From assembly GCF_020217465.1 (NCBI RefSeq), contig NZ_CP084115.1, positions 2,418,001 through 2,482,000 of the forward strand: a stretch of 64,000 nt of DNA, in the 5' to 3' direction. Origin of the DNA: Cobetia amphilecti (GTDB taxonomy: Bacteria; Pseudomonadota; Gammaproteobacteria; Pseudomonadales; Halomonadaceae). Each line of letters starts with the position of its first letter. Within the stretch, counting starts at the first letter, position 1. This document shows positions 43,878-52,047 of the stretch, in pieces. Below the pieces are notes generated by a model. The model was not told the origin of the DNA, did not search any database, and saw only the letters and a list, made by a program, of their open reading frames with translations. The position numbers and the translations under genes were made by a program.

Positions 43878-44186
43878 ATGCCTGGCGCACAAGACAGGCT
43901 GCTTGTGGTGTGACTCGCTTTGCCTGTCGCAGCCACCAGCACTCCCGATCGCGAATGCCGCAAGCCGCAAGCCGCTCTCTCCAACCGACACGAATAGGCA
44001 AGTTTTAGCGACTATAGTGCCTATATATCGCCTTCCTCGATACTTATAGTGTCTCTACCGCAAACACGCACCAGACACGCAAGGCTCGCAGGACACGACC
44101 GTACGCAAAGCCAGACGCAGCTCTCGTGCGCGCCCTTGACTTATCCCAAGCGCAACCGCCGCACACCTGCCATCAGGATCTTGACC

Positions 44187-45137
44187 ATGACTCGCAACAC
44201 CCCATTTGGCCTCAAGGGCTGGACCCCGGACAGAATCGGCTCGCTCGTCGGCAAGACCTATCTCATCACCGGCGCCAATAGCGGCGCGGGCTTTCAGGCG
44301 ACGCGCATATTGCTGAGCAAGGGTGCCGCCGTCGTGATGCTGAATCGCAACCCGACCAGATCAGAGGCGGCCATCGCGGCGCTGCAAGAAGAGTTTGGCC
44401 CCGCGGCGAATGTCAGTCATATACGCATGGATCTGGCGGAGCTGGCCTGCGTGCGCAGCGCGGCCGCGGAAGTGCTGGAGAAGGTCCCGCAGATCGATGC
44501 CCTCATCTGCAATGGCGCCATCGCTCAGGTTTCCCGACAGCAACTCACCGTCGACGGTTTCGAAAGCCAGTTGGGCGTGAATCATTACGGGCATTTCCTG
44601 CTGTGCGGGCTGCTGTTCGAGCGTATCGATGCCTCCCACGGGCGGATCGTCGTGGTCTCCAGTGAAGGCCACAAGATGGGCCTGAAAACCATCCAGTTCG
44701 ATGACATGAACTGGGAGCACAACTATCACCCGAACAAGGTCTATAGCCACAGCAAGCTGGCACAGATGATGTTCGCCTATGAATTGCAGGACAGGATTGA
44801 GGCGGGAGGTCGCCAGGTAAAAGTCTTTGTCTGCCATCCGGGAGCATCCAACACCTCACTGATTCGTGACAACGCCAATCTGGCGACTCGACTCAGCTGG
44901 GCAGTGATGGTGAAGATGGGAATGGCGCAGACGGCCGAGAAAGGCGCTTACCCGGAAGTCATGTGCGCCACCGAGGAGACTCTCAGGCAGCGGACCTACC
45001 ATGGCCCGACGGGGCTGATGAATTTCGGCGGGCCGGTGGGCGAGTGTGAATTGGGGGCATTCGTTCTGGAGAAGAGCGTCATGACCCGGCTATGGCAAGT
45101 CTCGGAGAAGGCAACGCAGTTGAGCTGGTCGATTTGA
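44187..45137 (+). CDS. Short-chain dehydrogenase, retinol-dehydrogenase/protochlorophyllide-reductase-like (316 aa)
   Basis: This extended SDR has the NAD(P) motif TGANSGAG at 28-35, CNGA at 108-111 in place of NNAG, and YSHSK with Tyr186 and Lys190. The C-terminal region is longer than in classical SDRs (about 316 residues), in line with retinol-dehydrogenase-like enzymes that act on lipophilic substrates. I start it at 44187 (MTRNTPFG); the frame is open further upstream to 44049. It is followed after 50 bp by the FISUMP protein gene. The substrate is not known. Confidence 0.8.
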   Translation: MTRNTPFGLKGWTPDRIGSLVGKTYLITGANSGAGFQATRILLSKGAAVVMLNRNPTRSEAAIAALQEEFGPAANVSHIRMDLAELACVRSAAAEVLEKVPQIDALICNGAIAQVSRQQLTVDGFESQLGVNHYGHFLLCGLLFERIDASHGRIVVVSSEGHKMGLKTIQFDDMNWEHNYHPNKVYSHSKLAQMMFAYELQDRIEAGGRQVKVFVCHPGASNTSLIRDNANLATRLSWAVMVKMGMAQTAEKGAYPEVMCATEETLRQRTYHGPTGLMNFGGPVGECELGAFVLEKSVMTRLWQVSEKATQLSWSI

Positions 45138-45187
45138 CCTTGAGCCGACCACCGACCTTCCCGCCTACCTTCTGGGAGGTGAACCCC

Positions 45188-45883
45188 ATGAATGTATCAC
45201 TGCTAGTGATAGGTCTTCTGATGATGATTCCGAACATGTCGTTTGCCAACAGCCTTTATGACGAGATCATCCAGCCGGAGACCTCGACTCAGGACAGGGA
45301 AGGCAATCTCTATCGCAGCGTGAAGATCGGTGATCAGACCTGGCTTGCCGACAACCTCAGAACGACTCGTTTTCAGGATGGCTCGCCCATCCGAACGGCA
45401 TTCATTCCTGAGGATAATCCCGACAACCTGCTGTCATATGGCCGTCTGTATGACTGGTACGATGTCAGTGATGCACGCAATCTCTGCCCGGAGGGCTGGA
45501 GAGTAGCCTCGGATGAGGACTGGAAAGCGCTGGAACGCGCCATCGGGATTGCAGAAAAGGATATCGACTCGACGGGCTGGCGTGGCGATGACGATATCGC
45601 CATCACGCTCAAGGCGGCTCAGCCCGAATCCCTGTTGACGTCCTTCGATCAGGCGCGCATCAATCTCACCGGCTTTTCTGCCAGACCGGCGGGCGTGAAG
45701 TGGAAAGGCTGGTATATCACCCAGGGCGCCTACGCCGAATTCTGGACCCGCAGTGAGGCGACGCCGACCAAAGCGTTTGCCAGAACACTGGCCTACTCCT
45801 GGTGGAATCCGCATAAGGGCGAGATCCGCCGAGCGAGACTTGGCAAGAATGGCATGTTCTCGGTGAGATGCGTAAAGGACTGA
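45188..45883 (+). CDS. Secreted FISUMP-domain protein (231 aa)
   Basis: A signal peptide (MNVSLLVIGLLMMIPNMSFA) precedes a domain with the FISUMP pattern: DREGNLYRSVKIGDQTWLAD, then NLRTTRF, YGRLYDWYDVSDARNLCPEG, WRVASDEDWKALE and AEFWTRSEA, ending SVRCVKD. This domain is a C-type-lectin-like fold common in Fibrobacter and Bacteroidetes. The two cysteines (LCPEG and VRCVK) probably pair. GGGAGGTG precedes the ATG. The gene follows an SDR by 50 bp. Presence in a Gammaproteobacterium suggests transfer, though the family is known outside Bacteroidetes. The function is unknown. Confidence 0.78.
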   Translation: MNVSLLVIGLLMMIPNMSFANSLYDEIIQPETSTQDREGNLYRSVKIGDQTWLADNLRTTRFQDGSPIRTAFIPEDNPDNLLSYGRLYDWYDVSDARNLCPEGWRVASDEDWKALERAIGIAEKDIDSTGWRGDDDIAITLKAAQPESLLTSFDQARINLTGFSARPAGVKWKGWYITQGAYAEFWTRSEATPTKAFARTLAYSWWNPHKGEIRRARLGKNGMFSVRCVKD

Positions 45884-46213
45884 TCAGGGCACAACACTGG
45901 GGGTAATGGGAGGGGCACAGTCGGTAGTGATATAGGCGCGAGGAGCGCTTGAGCAAGGACTCTGATCCGCTGAGTCACGCCGATTGACGACATTCTGACG
46001 TCAGCGATTGAAAGCGTGATTCAACAAGAATCCTTGCTGAAGGGTTCCTGCCGGTTCCGGGAGCAAGATGACATCGTCATGGTCAAGCGTCTTTCCGCAA
46101 ATGGCGGGCTTCACGTTATTGTGTCGTGCTGATCATTGCTGGCTGGCAGCTAGCGCTCAGAAAGACTCGACCATGATGTCACGCACACTCCATCCCGGAG
46201 GTGATATCGGCTG
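45884..46213. other. Intergenic stretch without evident gene
   Basis: About 330 bp between convergent genes. I see no convincing ORF, terminator or repeat. It may hold the 3' ends of both transcripts. Confidence 0.5.
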
Positions 46214-46558
46214 TCAGGCGCTCTCGCTCAAGGCATGTTCGATGCGGGTGGCGGGAACACTCTTGCCGGCATCATTCACGAAATCCGTCGCGTGATTATT
46301 GTCTTCAATGGTCCACTTGCGAGCATGTCCGCGGCTGCCTTCTTCACTCAAGGCATGCTGCACCCTGCCTGCCGCCACGCTCATGCCACTCTCCACATAA
46401 ACTTGCATGCTGCGCTCGGCCGGCTGCGCCTGCCCCATGATACGGCTCTCGCTCAACGCCTCACGGACACGGGTGTCGCTTTCGCCATTGTCGGCAAATG
46501 CCGCGTTGCTCGCAGCACACAGCGCAGCTGTCACACACAGTACTTTCATGGCTTTCAT
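46214..46558 (-). CDS. Small secreted protein with three ALSE repeats (114 aa)
   Basis: A signal peptide (MKAMKVLCVTAALCAASNAA, cleaved near AFA/DNG) precedes about 92 residues that contain three related decamers: TRVREALSES (29-38), GRVQHALSEE (64-73) and TRIEHALSES (104-113). The spacing is 35 and 40 residues. The segments between are polar and differ from each other. The family is unknown to me. It may be a periplasmic repeat protein whose helical (R-x-x-x-A-L-S-E) turns form a binding surface. I start it at 46558, after GAGAAGTG. It lies 220 bp after ankB, on the same strand. Confidence 0.7.
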   Translation of the reverse strand: MKAMKVLCVTAALCAASNAAFADNGESDTRVREALSESRIMGQAQPAERSMQVYVESGMSVAAGRVQHALSEEGSRGHARKWTIEDNNHATDFVNDAGKSVPATRIEHALSESA

Positions 46559-46777
46559 GATGTCACTTCTCGTCTTTTGCGTTGGGTTGGGTTGGTTAGA
46601 TCTGCAAGACTTGCGCTTTGCTGAACGCAAGATTGATAGATCGCAAGATTGATGGAACGTGAAATCGATAGAACGTCAGGTTGGTGGCGCCAAGGGCCTG
46701 TGAGCCAAGCGCGTTGTCAGCCAACAGATTCCCCGAACAGGCTTCACTTCACTGGCCACCCTTGACCACGCCTGACC

Positions 46778-47368
46778 TCACATATTGAACTTCACCAGCG
46801 TCACGATACGTGACAGGCCCTGGGCCGCCGCCAATGACTGCGCAGTATTGCCACGCGCATCCTGGATCGAGGGGTCCGCGCCTGCCTGCAGCAACAGCTT
46901 GATGATGTCTTCATTGCCGAACAGAGACGCCATCATCAGCGCCGTCTGGCCACTGTAATTGCGATGATTCACATCACAGTCGGTATTGGCGATCAGCCAT
47001 CTGGCTGTCTCGTCAAAGCCGCGAAACGCCACGCCCATGAAAGCATTGCTGCCCTTCTCATCGAGTGCACAGGCGTCAGCACCGGCAGACTTCAGTAGCA
47101 CCAGGGTGTCGGTATGCCCGTAGTAGGCCGCGAGAATGAAAGGGGTATAGCTGCGGGAATTGGTGACCGAGAGATCACCGCCCTGCTGAACATATTCACG
47201 GATCGCGGCATTGTCGCCATCGCGTGCGGCGTCAAAGATATCGATGTCGCCAGCCGCGACAGCCTGCCCCGCCATTACCATCATCAGCAGACTGGCCAAC
47301 ACCGCCAGCCATCTTCTGCCCAGGCCGTGTGGCTGCCCGATGGGGACTGTGGCTCGTATCGTTTGCAT
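46778..47368 (-). CDS. ankB: Ankyrin-repeat protein of the catalase locus (196 aa)
   Basis: An N-terminal hydrophobic segment (WLAVLASLLMMVMAGQAVAA) acts as signal or anchor. About four ankyrin repeats follow: IDIFDAARDGDNAAIREYVQQGGD, TPFILAAYYGHTDTLVLLKSAGAD, NAFMGVAFRGFDETARWLIAN and TALMMASLFGNEDIIKLLLQAGAD. P. aeruginosa has katB-ankB as a unit in which AnkB is needed for full KatB activity. This gene follows a KatB-type catalase by about 190 bp on the same strand. GAGAGGAG precedes the ATG. Its role in periplasmic or membrane peroxide defence is inferred from that system. Confidence 0.85.
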   Translation of the reverse strand: MQTIRATVPIGQPHGLGRRWLAVLASLLMMVMAGQAVAAGDIDIFDAARDGDNAAIREYVQQGGDLSVTNSRSYTPFILAAYYGHTDTLVLLKSAGADACALDEKGSNAFMGVAFRGFDETARWLIANTDCDVNHRNYSGQTALMMASLFGNEDIIKLLLQAGADPSIQDARGNTAQSLAAAQGLSRIVTLVKFNM

Positions 47369-47561
47369 CTTGCGCTCCTCTCTCGTCTTTCGCTCGTGTT
47401 GAGCTCGTCTGGCGCATATGTTGCACTCGTGTGCCGGCCGGAAGAGGAGCGCAAGCTCCCCTGCCGGGTCAATCAGGTTCGGGACTGCCGGCAGCGGTTG
47501 AGCGCGATCACTTAACGCTTTTCTTCATACGCTCTGCTTTCAGCCCGCTGTCTCAGGTGTC

Positions 47562-49100
47562 TCAGTCCTCGATCAGCTCTTCCACGTCATCCATGTCGAC
47601 GTCTGCTACCTTGGCCAGACGCTCACCGTATTCGTGGTCGGCCTGGTAAAAGTGGCTGACCATGATCTCGCGGATCTCCTCGTTCTTGACCTTGCCCAGG
47701 TCGGTCCCCAGCGCCTGGATCAGAGCGTCCTGATCCTGCTCGGAGAAGGAGCGATACAGCTCACCGGCCTGAGCGAAGTTCTGCTGCTTGCCGATCGGCT
47801 GCTGCTGGGTGGTGCCATTCAGGGTGTAGCGCTTGTACTCGTACTGGCTGTCATCCACCAGCGAGTCGGCGTTGCGGCTCGGCTGATAGTTGATGGAGCC
47901 GGAACGCGGCTTGGAGTAACCCGCGCCGTCCTGATGGTTGTTGTGCACCTCATTCTTGGGCGCATTCACCGGCAGCTGCATGAAGTTGGCCCCCAGGCGA
48001 TAACGCTGGGCATCGGCGTAGGCGAACAGACGCCCCTGCAGCATGCGGTCTTCGGACGGCTCGATACCCGGCACCAGGTTGGCCGGCGACATGGCCGCCT
48101 GCTCGGTTTCCTGGAAGAAGTTGTCCGGCGTACGATTCAGCGTCAGCTCACCGACCTTGCGGGCAGGAATCAGGTCTTCCGGCCACAACTTGGTGGTATC
48201 GAGCGGGTTGAAATCGAAGCTGTTCAGCTTGCTCGGGTCCAGAGTCTGGATATAGAGATCCCACACCGGGTCATCGCCGGCATCCAGGTGGGTGTAGAGG
48301 TCATCGGTCAGATGGTTGAAGTCAGTGGACTGCACCTTGGCCGCTTCTTGCGGCGTCATGCCGTGGTTGCCCTGACGCGACTTCCAGGTGAACTTCACGT
48401 ACTTCCAGTCGCCTTCGGCATTGACGAACTTGAAGGCATGCACGCCGGAACCATCCATCTCACGCAGGCTGGTCGGAATCCCCAGCGGCGAGTAGAGGTA
48501 GGTCAGCATGTTGGTGCTTTCGGGGATATGGCTGAAGAAATCGAAGTAGCGATTCGGGTCCTGCAGGTTGGTACGCGGGTCCGGCTTCAGCGCATGGATC
48601 ATGTCCGGGAACTTCATCGCATCGCGGATGAAGAACACCGGGAAGTTGATGCCCACGATGTCCCAGTTGCCCTGCTCGGTGTAGAACTTGACGGCGAAGC
48701 CCCGCGGGTCGCGCAGGGTCTCCGGCGAGCCCTTGCTGTTGATCACGCTGGAGAAGCGCACGAAGACCGGCGTCACCTGGCCCTTGTCCTGGAAAGGTGC
48801 CGCGACGGTCAGATCGGTCAGGTCCGCGGTGGCGCGGAACTCACCGTAGGCACCGGTACCGCGAGCGTGGACGACACGCTCCGGAATGCGCTCGCGCTCG
48901 AAGTGCGCCAGCTTCTCCAGCAGGTGGTGGTCCTGCAGGAGTGTCGGGCCATTCGGGCCGGCGGTCAGGGAATTCTGGTTGTTGCCGACCGGCGCACCAT
49001 TGGAGCGAGTCATCACTTCCTGCTGCGCCAGACTGCTGGCAGAAAGGCCCAGCGCCATCACGGCCGTCAGGGTCTTCATGGGGAAACGTACGTTCAGCAT
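47562..49100 (-). CDS. katB: Secreted heme catalase, KatB type (512 aa)
   Basis: This monofunctional heme catalase breaks hydrogen peroxide into water and oxygen. The distal His78 (ERVVHARGTGAYG), Asn152 (VGINFPVFFIRD) and the heme-ligand Tyr361 (RLFAYADAQRYRLG) are all present. An N-terminal signal peptide (MKTLTAVMALGLSASSLAQ) marks it as periplasmic, as in P. aeruginosa KatB, which is also followed by ankB. The start is at 49100 or the internal Met at 49079. No oxyR lies in the window, but OxyR control is usual for this type. Confidence 0.93.
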   Translation of the reverse strand: MLNVRFPMKTLTAVMALGLSASSLAQQEVMTRSNGAPVGNNQNSLTAGPNGPTLLQDHHLLEKLAHFERERIPERVVHARGTGAYGEFRATADLTDLTVAAPFQDKGQVTPVFVRFSSVINSKGSPETLRDPRGFAVKFYTEQGNWDIVGINFPVFFIRDAMKFPDMIHALKPDPRTNLQDPNRYFDFFSHIPESTNMLTYLYSPLGIPTSLREMDGSGVHAFKFVNAEGDWKYVKFTWKSRQGNHGMTPQEAAKVQSTDFNHLTDDLYTHLDAGDDPVWDLYIQTLDPSKLNSFDFNPLDTTKLWPEDLIPARKVGELTLNRTPDNFFQETEQAAMSPANLVPGIEPSEDRMLQGRLFAYADAQRYRLGANFMQLPVNAPKNEVHNNHQDGAGYSKPRSGSINYQPSRNADSLVDDSQYEYKRYTLNGTTQQQPIGKQQNFAQAGELYRSFSEQDQDALIQALGTDLGKVKNEEIREIMVSHFYQADHEYGERLAKVADVDMDDVEELIED

Positions 49101-49680
49101 CTCGCAAAATCCTCGTTAAATCAGGGAGTAACGGGGCGAGGAGTATTGGCGAGAATCTCCCATAGCAAAAATAAATAATAACTAACCGTGAAATAGCAAA
49201 AATCTAACGCGTTGCAATACCAGCACCAGTTGATTCATCCCGCCAGCGAGGAACCCGAGATGTCGTCCGGCACGGCTGCCAGGACTTGCTGCATGTTCAT
49301 GTATATAGGCGTCGCGCTGATGCGGTTTTCAGGTCAGATGCAATCTCCTCCCTCATCAATCGCCGAGCGGGAGACGCGTATCCAAGGCCTGAGGGACAGA
49401 CGCCCAGGCCAGGATTGTTGCGTCCTGTCATCCAATCCGGGCGTCTAAAGATACTCGATGCTGCCTGCCGCCCATCTCGAATACGAACGGATGGAGGCCC
49501 ACCATTCGCCCACTCCCCCTCTTTCTGCCTTGTAACCCTCTGCAGACCGTCTGCTTGAGAGCCTACTATTGCGCGCCTCTCACCAAGCGCTATAGGACTT
49601 GATCGTCCCTGCCAGAAATGACCGAGCGAAGAGCCGGGCATGGGCAAACTGCGCCTTGTCAGGCGGCTCCATATACCAGA
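49101..49680. other. katB upstream region, no evident gene
   Basis: An AT-rich stretch at 49150-49210 probably holds the katB promoter on the minus strand. The remaining 450 bp show short frames without family features or good ribosome sites. I do not support a gene here. Confidence 0.5.
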
Positions 49681-49718
49681 AACGACAAGGGCCCCTCACT
49701 CGAGGGGCCCTTGTCGTT
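49681..49718 (-). terminator. Terminator of the last BCCT gene
   Basis: AACGACAAGGGCCCCTC (49681-49697) pairs perfectly over 17 bp with GAGGGGCCCTTGTCGTT (49702-49718) around ACTC. It lies 36 bp past the stop codon of the transporter gene at 49754. Confidence 0.8.
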
Positions 49719-49753
49719 AGGTCTTGCGCCGTCTCTTTCAGCACAAGGCGCGG

Positions 49754-51361
49754 TTACGCCTGGCGATTCGTCTTCTTCGGCTTGCGCTGGAAGGCCGGCA
49801 TGTCATCGATGACCAGTACCGGATTTAGCTCTTCCTTGGGGAAGTCATTCTTGAGCCAGCGCAGCATCGAGAGCGCCAGAATCAGCATCACAGGGATCAT
49901 CGGCAGCGCCACCACGATGGTCGAGGTCTGCACCGTCTGCAGGCCACCCAACTGGATCAGCGCAACGCCGACGGCCGCGATCAGGAAGGCCCAGATCAAG
50001 CGGAACGAACGCTTGGGCTCCTGATACCCGGAGAGCTTGCGTGAGGTCACCGAGGCCAGCACGTAGGCCGAGCTGTCCAGCGTGGTCGCCAGAAAGATGA
50101 AGCACAGCAGGATGAAGGCCACCGTGACCAGCTTGGCATACGGCAGGGTCTGCAGAATGCCTTCCACCGCCAGCGGAATACCGCCACTGTCCAACAGCGC
50201 CTTGATGTCCAGCGCGCCGCTGATCTGCAGGTCCAGCGCGTAACCGCCCCACACCGCGAAGAACACCCAGGTGCCCAGCGAGCCGAACACCAGCTCCGCG
50301 ATGATCAGCTCACGGATGGTACGGCCGCGCGAGATGCGCGCCACGAACAGGCCTACCATCGGCGCGTAGGCGATCCACCAGGCCCAGTAGAAGACGGTCC
50401 AGTCCTTCCAGAAGGTGGAATCCCCCGCGGGGTCGGTCCACAGACTCATCGGGATGAAGTTGCCCAGGGTCTTGCCGAGGCTGTTGACGAAGCCTTCGAC
50501 CATGAATTGCGAGTCACCGACGATGAAGGTGAAGGCCAGCAGGAAGATCGCCAGGATCACGTTGACGTCGGAGAGAATCTTGATGCCCTTGGCGAGGCCG
50601 AACCAGACACTGGCGGAGAACATCGCCGTCCAGATGCACAACACCGCGACTTCCAGCCCGAAGTTGGCTTCCATGCCGAGGATGCCGCTGACCAGCTGCG
50701 AGACCAGCGGTACCGCCAGCCCCAGCGAGGTGCCGACGCCGCCGACGATCCCGAATACGACGATGGAATCCAGCAGCACACCCCAGGCGCCATCCGCATG
50801 ACGGCCCAGCACGCCGCGCGAGGCGACGGACAGACGCACCCCATCACGCTTCTTGACGTACATGGAGTAGGCGATCGGCAGGCCCGGCAGGCAATAGAAG
50901 GCCCACGGCGTCAGCCCCCAGTGGAATTGACCGAAGGCCAGCGCCCACTCCGCGGCCTCACGGCTCTTGGCCGCCACGTGATAGGCCGGCGAGGTGTAGT
51001 AGTAGATCGGCTCGACCCACGCCCAGTTGACGATCGCGATCCCCATCCCGCAGGTGAAGATCATCGCCACCCAGCTGAAGTAGGAGAAATCGGGCGTGTC
51101 CTCTGCCCCGCCCAAGCGGACGTTGCCGTAGCGGCTGAAGGCCAGCCAGATGAGGAAACCGACGACGCTCAGGCCGGCCACCAGATACAGCCAGCCGAAC
51201 TTGCCGGTGGCGAAGGAGAAAGCGGCATTGATCAGCGCGGTGCTGGCCTCCGGGAACAGAATGACCGGGCCGATGAAGGCCAGGATGACCAATACGGCGG
51301 GGATGAAGACACGCGGGTCCAGATGATCGCCATCACTGGCGGGGGGAACTGCTTCTTGCAC
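49754..51361 (-). CDS. dddT: BCCT-family transporter, DddT-like copy 1 (535 aa)
   Basis: This 12-helix sodium- or proton-coupled carrier of the betaine/carnitine/choline family would import DMSP in this context. The BCCT signature is clear: MGIAIVNWAWVEPIYYYTSP, EWALAFGQFHWGLTPWAFYC, FWKDWTVFYWAWWIAYAPMV and FVARISRGRTIRELI. The aromatic box WAWW matches that used for quaternary onium ligands. The start is probably GTG at 51361, eight bases after AAGG; an alternative GTG is at 51370. It has its own promoter and a 13-bp hairpin in its leader. A close paralogue lies at 54645-56282. Confidence 0.87.
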   Translation of the reverse strand: MQEAVPPASDGDHLDPRVFIPAVLVILAFIGPVILFPEASTALINAAFSFATGKFGWLYLVAGLSVVGFLIWLAFSRYGNVRLGGAEDTPDFSYFSWVAMIFTCGMGIAIVNWAWVEPIYYYTSPAYHVAAKSREAAEWALAFGQFHWGLTPWAFYCLPGLPIAYSMYVKKRDGVRLSVASRGVLGRHADGAWGVLLDSIVVFGIVGGVGTSLGLAVPLVSQLVSGILGMEANFGLEVAVLCIWTAMFSASVWFGLAKGIKILSDVNVILAIFLLAFTFIVGDSQFMVEGFVNSLGKTLGNFIPMSLWTDPAGDSTFWKDWTVFYWAWWIAYAPMVGLFVARISRGRTIRELIIAELVFGSLGTWVFFAVWGGYALDLQISGALDIKALLDSGGIPLAVEGILQTLPYAKLVTVAFILLCFIFLATTLDSSAYVLASVTSRKLSGYQEPKRSFRLIWAFLIAAVGVALIQLGGLQTVQTSTIVVALPMIPVMLILALSMLRWLKNDFPKEELNPVLVIDDMPAFQRKPKKTNRQA

Positions 51362-51382
51362 GACTACCACCTTAGTGAGAAA

Positions 51383-51471
51383 GCCCGAGCAAGAGGGGCG
51401 AGACGTCGCTCTTGCTCGGGCAGTTCGCTACATTCAATAATTTTTCGTAATGAAAAGAGCGCAGTATTATA
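51383..51471 (-). promoter_or_regulatory. Leader hairpin and -10 box of the first BCCT gene
   Basis: On the minus strand a -10 TATAAT lies at 51466-51471, followed by a leader with a perfect 13-bp hairpin (CTCTTGCTCGGGC 51409-51421 with GCCCGAGCAAGAG 51383-51395, read on the plus strand). The hairpin ends 22 bp before the start codon. A GGGCTTT follows the stem, so an attenuator is possible. Confidence 0.45.
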
Positions 51472-51942
51472 CATATTTTTATTCCACGCGCATTATACTT
51501 TCCCGGCAACCGCGGGGATCATGAATCGCGACACGGTATTTTCTCATTAGAACATGAATATCATTCATCACCATCGCGCTGCGCGCTCCCCCTCCTCGCG
51601 CTCTCCTCGTGCCTTCTTCGCGTCCTCCTCAACCAGATTTCCGCCAGACGCGAACAGGCCGCCGACATGTAGATGCAAGCGGCCTGTGGGTCTCAAGCGT
51701 CCATGAACGGCGACTGTCACGCAAAAGCCAGCACCTGACGCGGCAGTCTTTCCGCCTTTGCATCGCGGGGGTCTCGTCAGCCGATGCGCCACTATCATGA
51801 GCAGCATCACCAACGTTCACTTCGTCTCACAAGAGGCTCAGCGCTTGAGCACTTCTCATGCGTCGGAAGCTGCTCCCTGCCAGCTCAGAGTCAAACAAGC
51901 CGGCCTTGAGCGATCAGCACTGGCTGACGTGATGGGTCACGA
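51472..51942. other. Intergenic stretch without evident gene
   Basis: About 470 bp between the BCCT promoter and the dddD terminator. I see no credible ORF with a ribosome site. Some AT-rich bases at 51500-51560 may belong to promoters. Confidence 0.4.
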
Positions 51943-51979
51943 AAACGCCCCACCTCATGGATCACGAGATGGGGCGTTT
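51943..51979 (-). terminator. Terminator after dddD
   Basis: AAACGCCCCA (51943-51952) pairs with TGGGGCGTTT (51970-51979), and CTC/GAG extends the stem inward. On the minus strand the stem ends in four T residues. It lies 69 bp past the dddD stop, so dddT1 is transcribed separately, at least in part. Confidence 0.75.
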
Positions 51980-52047
51980 GAACGTCCAGGGCGCTATCGA
52001 CTGCCTTTAGCCGGTGGCCCTCGGTGAACAAGTACCGCAGGGCGGGT

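Noticed and set aside
47634-49178. 514-codon open frame opposite katB
   Set aside because: It mirrors the catalase, and all conserved catalase residues are on the other strand.
49212-49558. Short plus-strand frames between katB and the BCCT terminator
   Set aside because: No ribosome site, no recognisable domain, Cys/Arg-rich composition, overlapping frames of equal quality.
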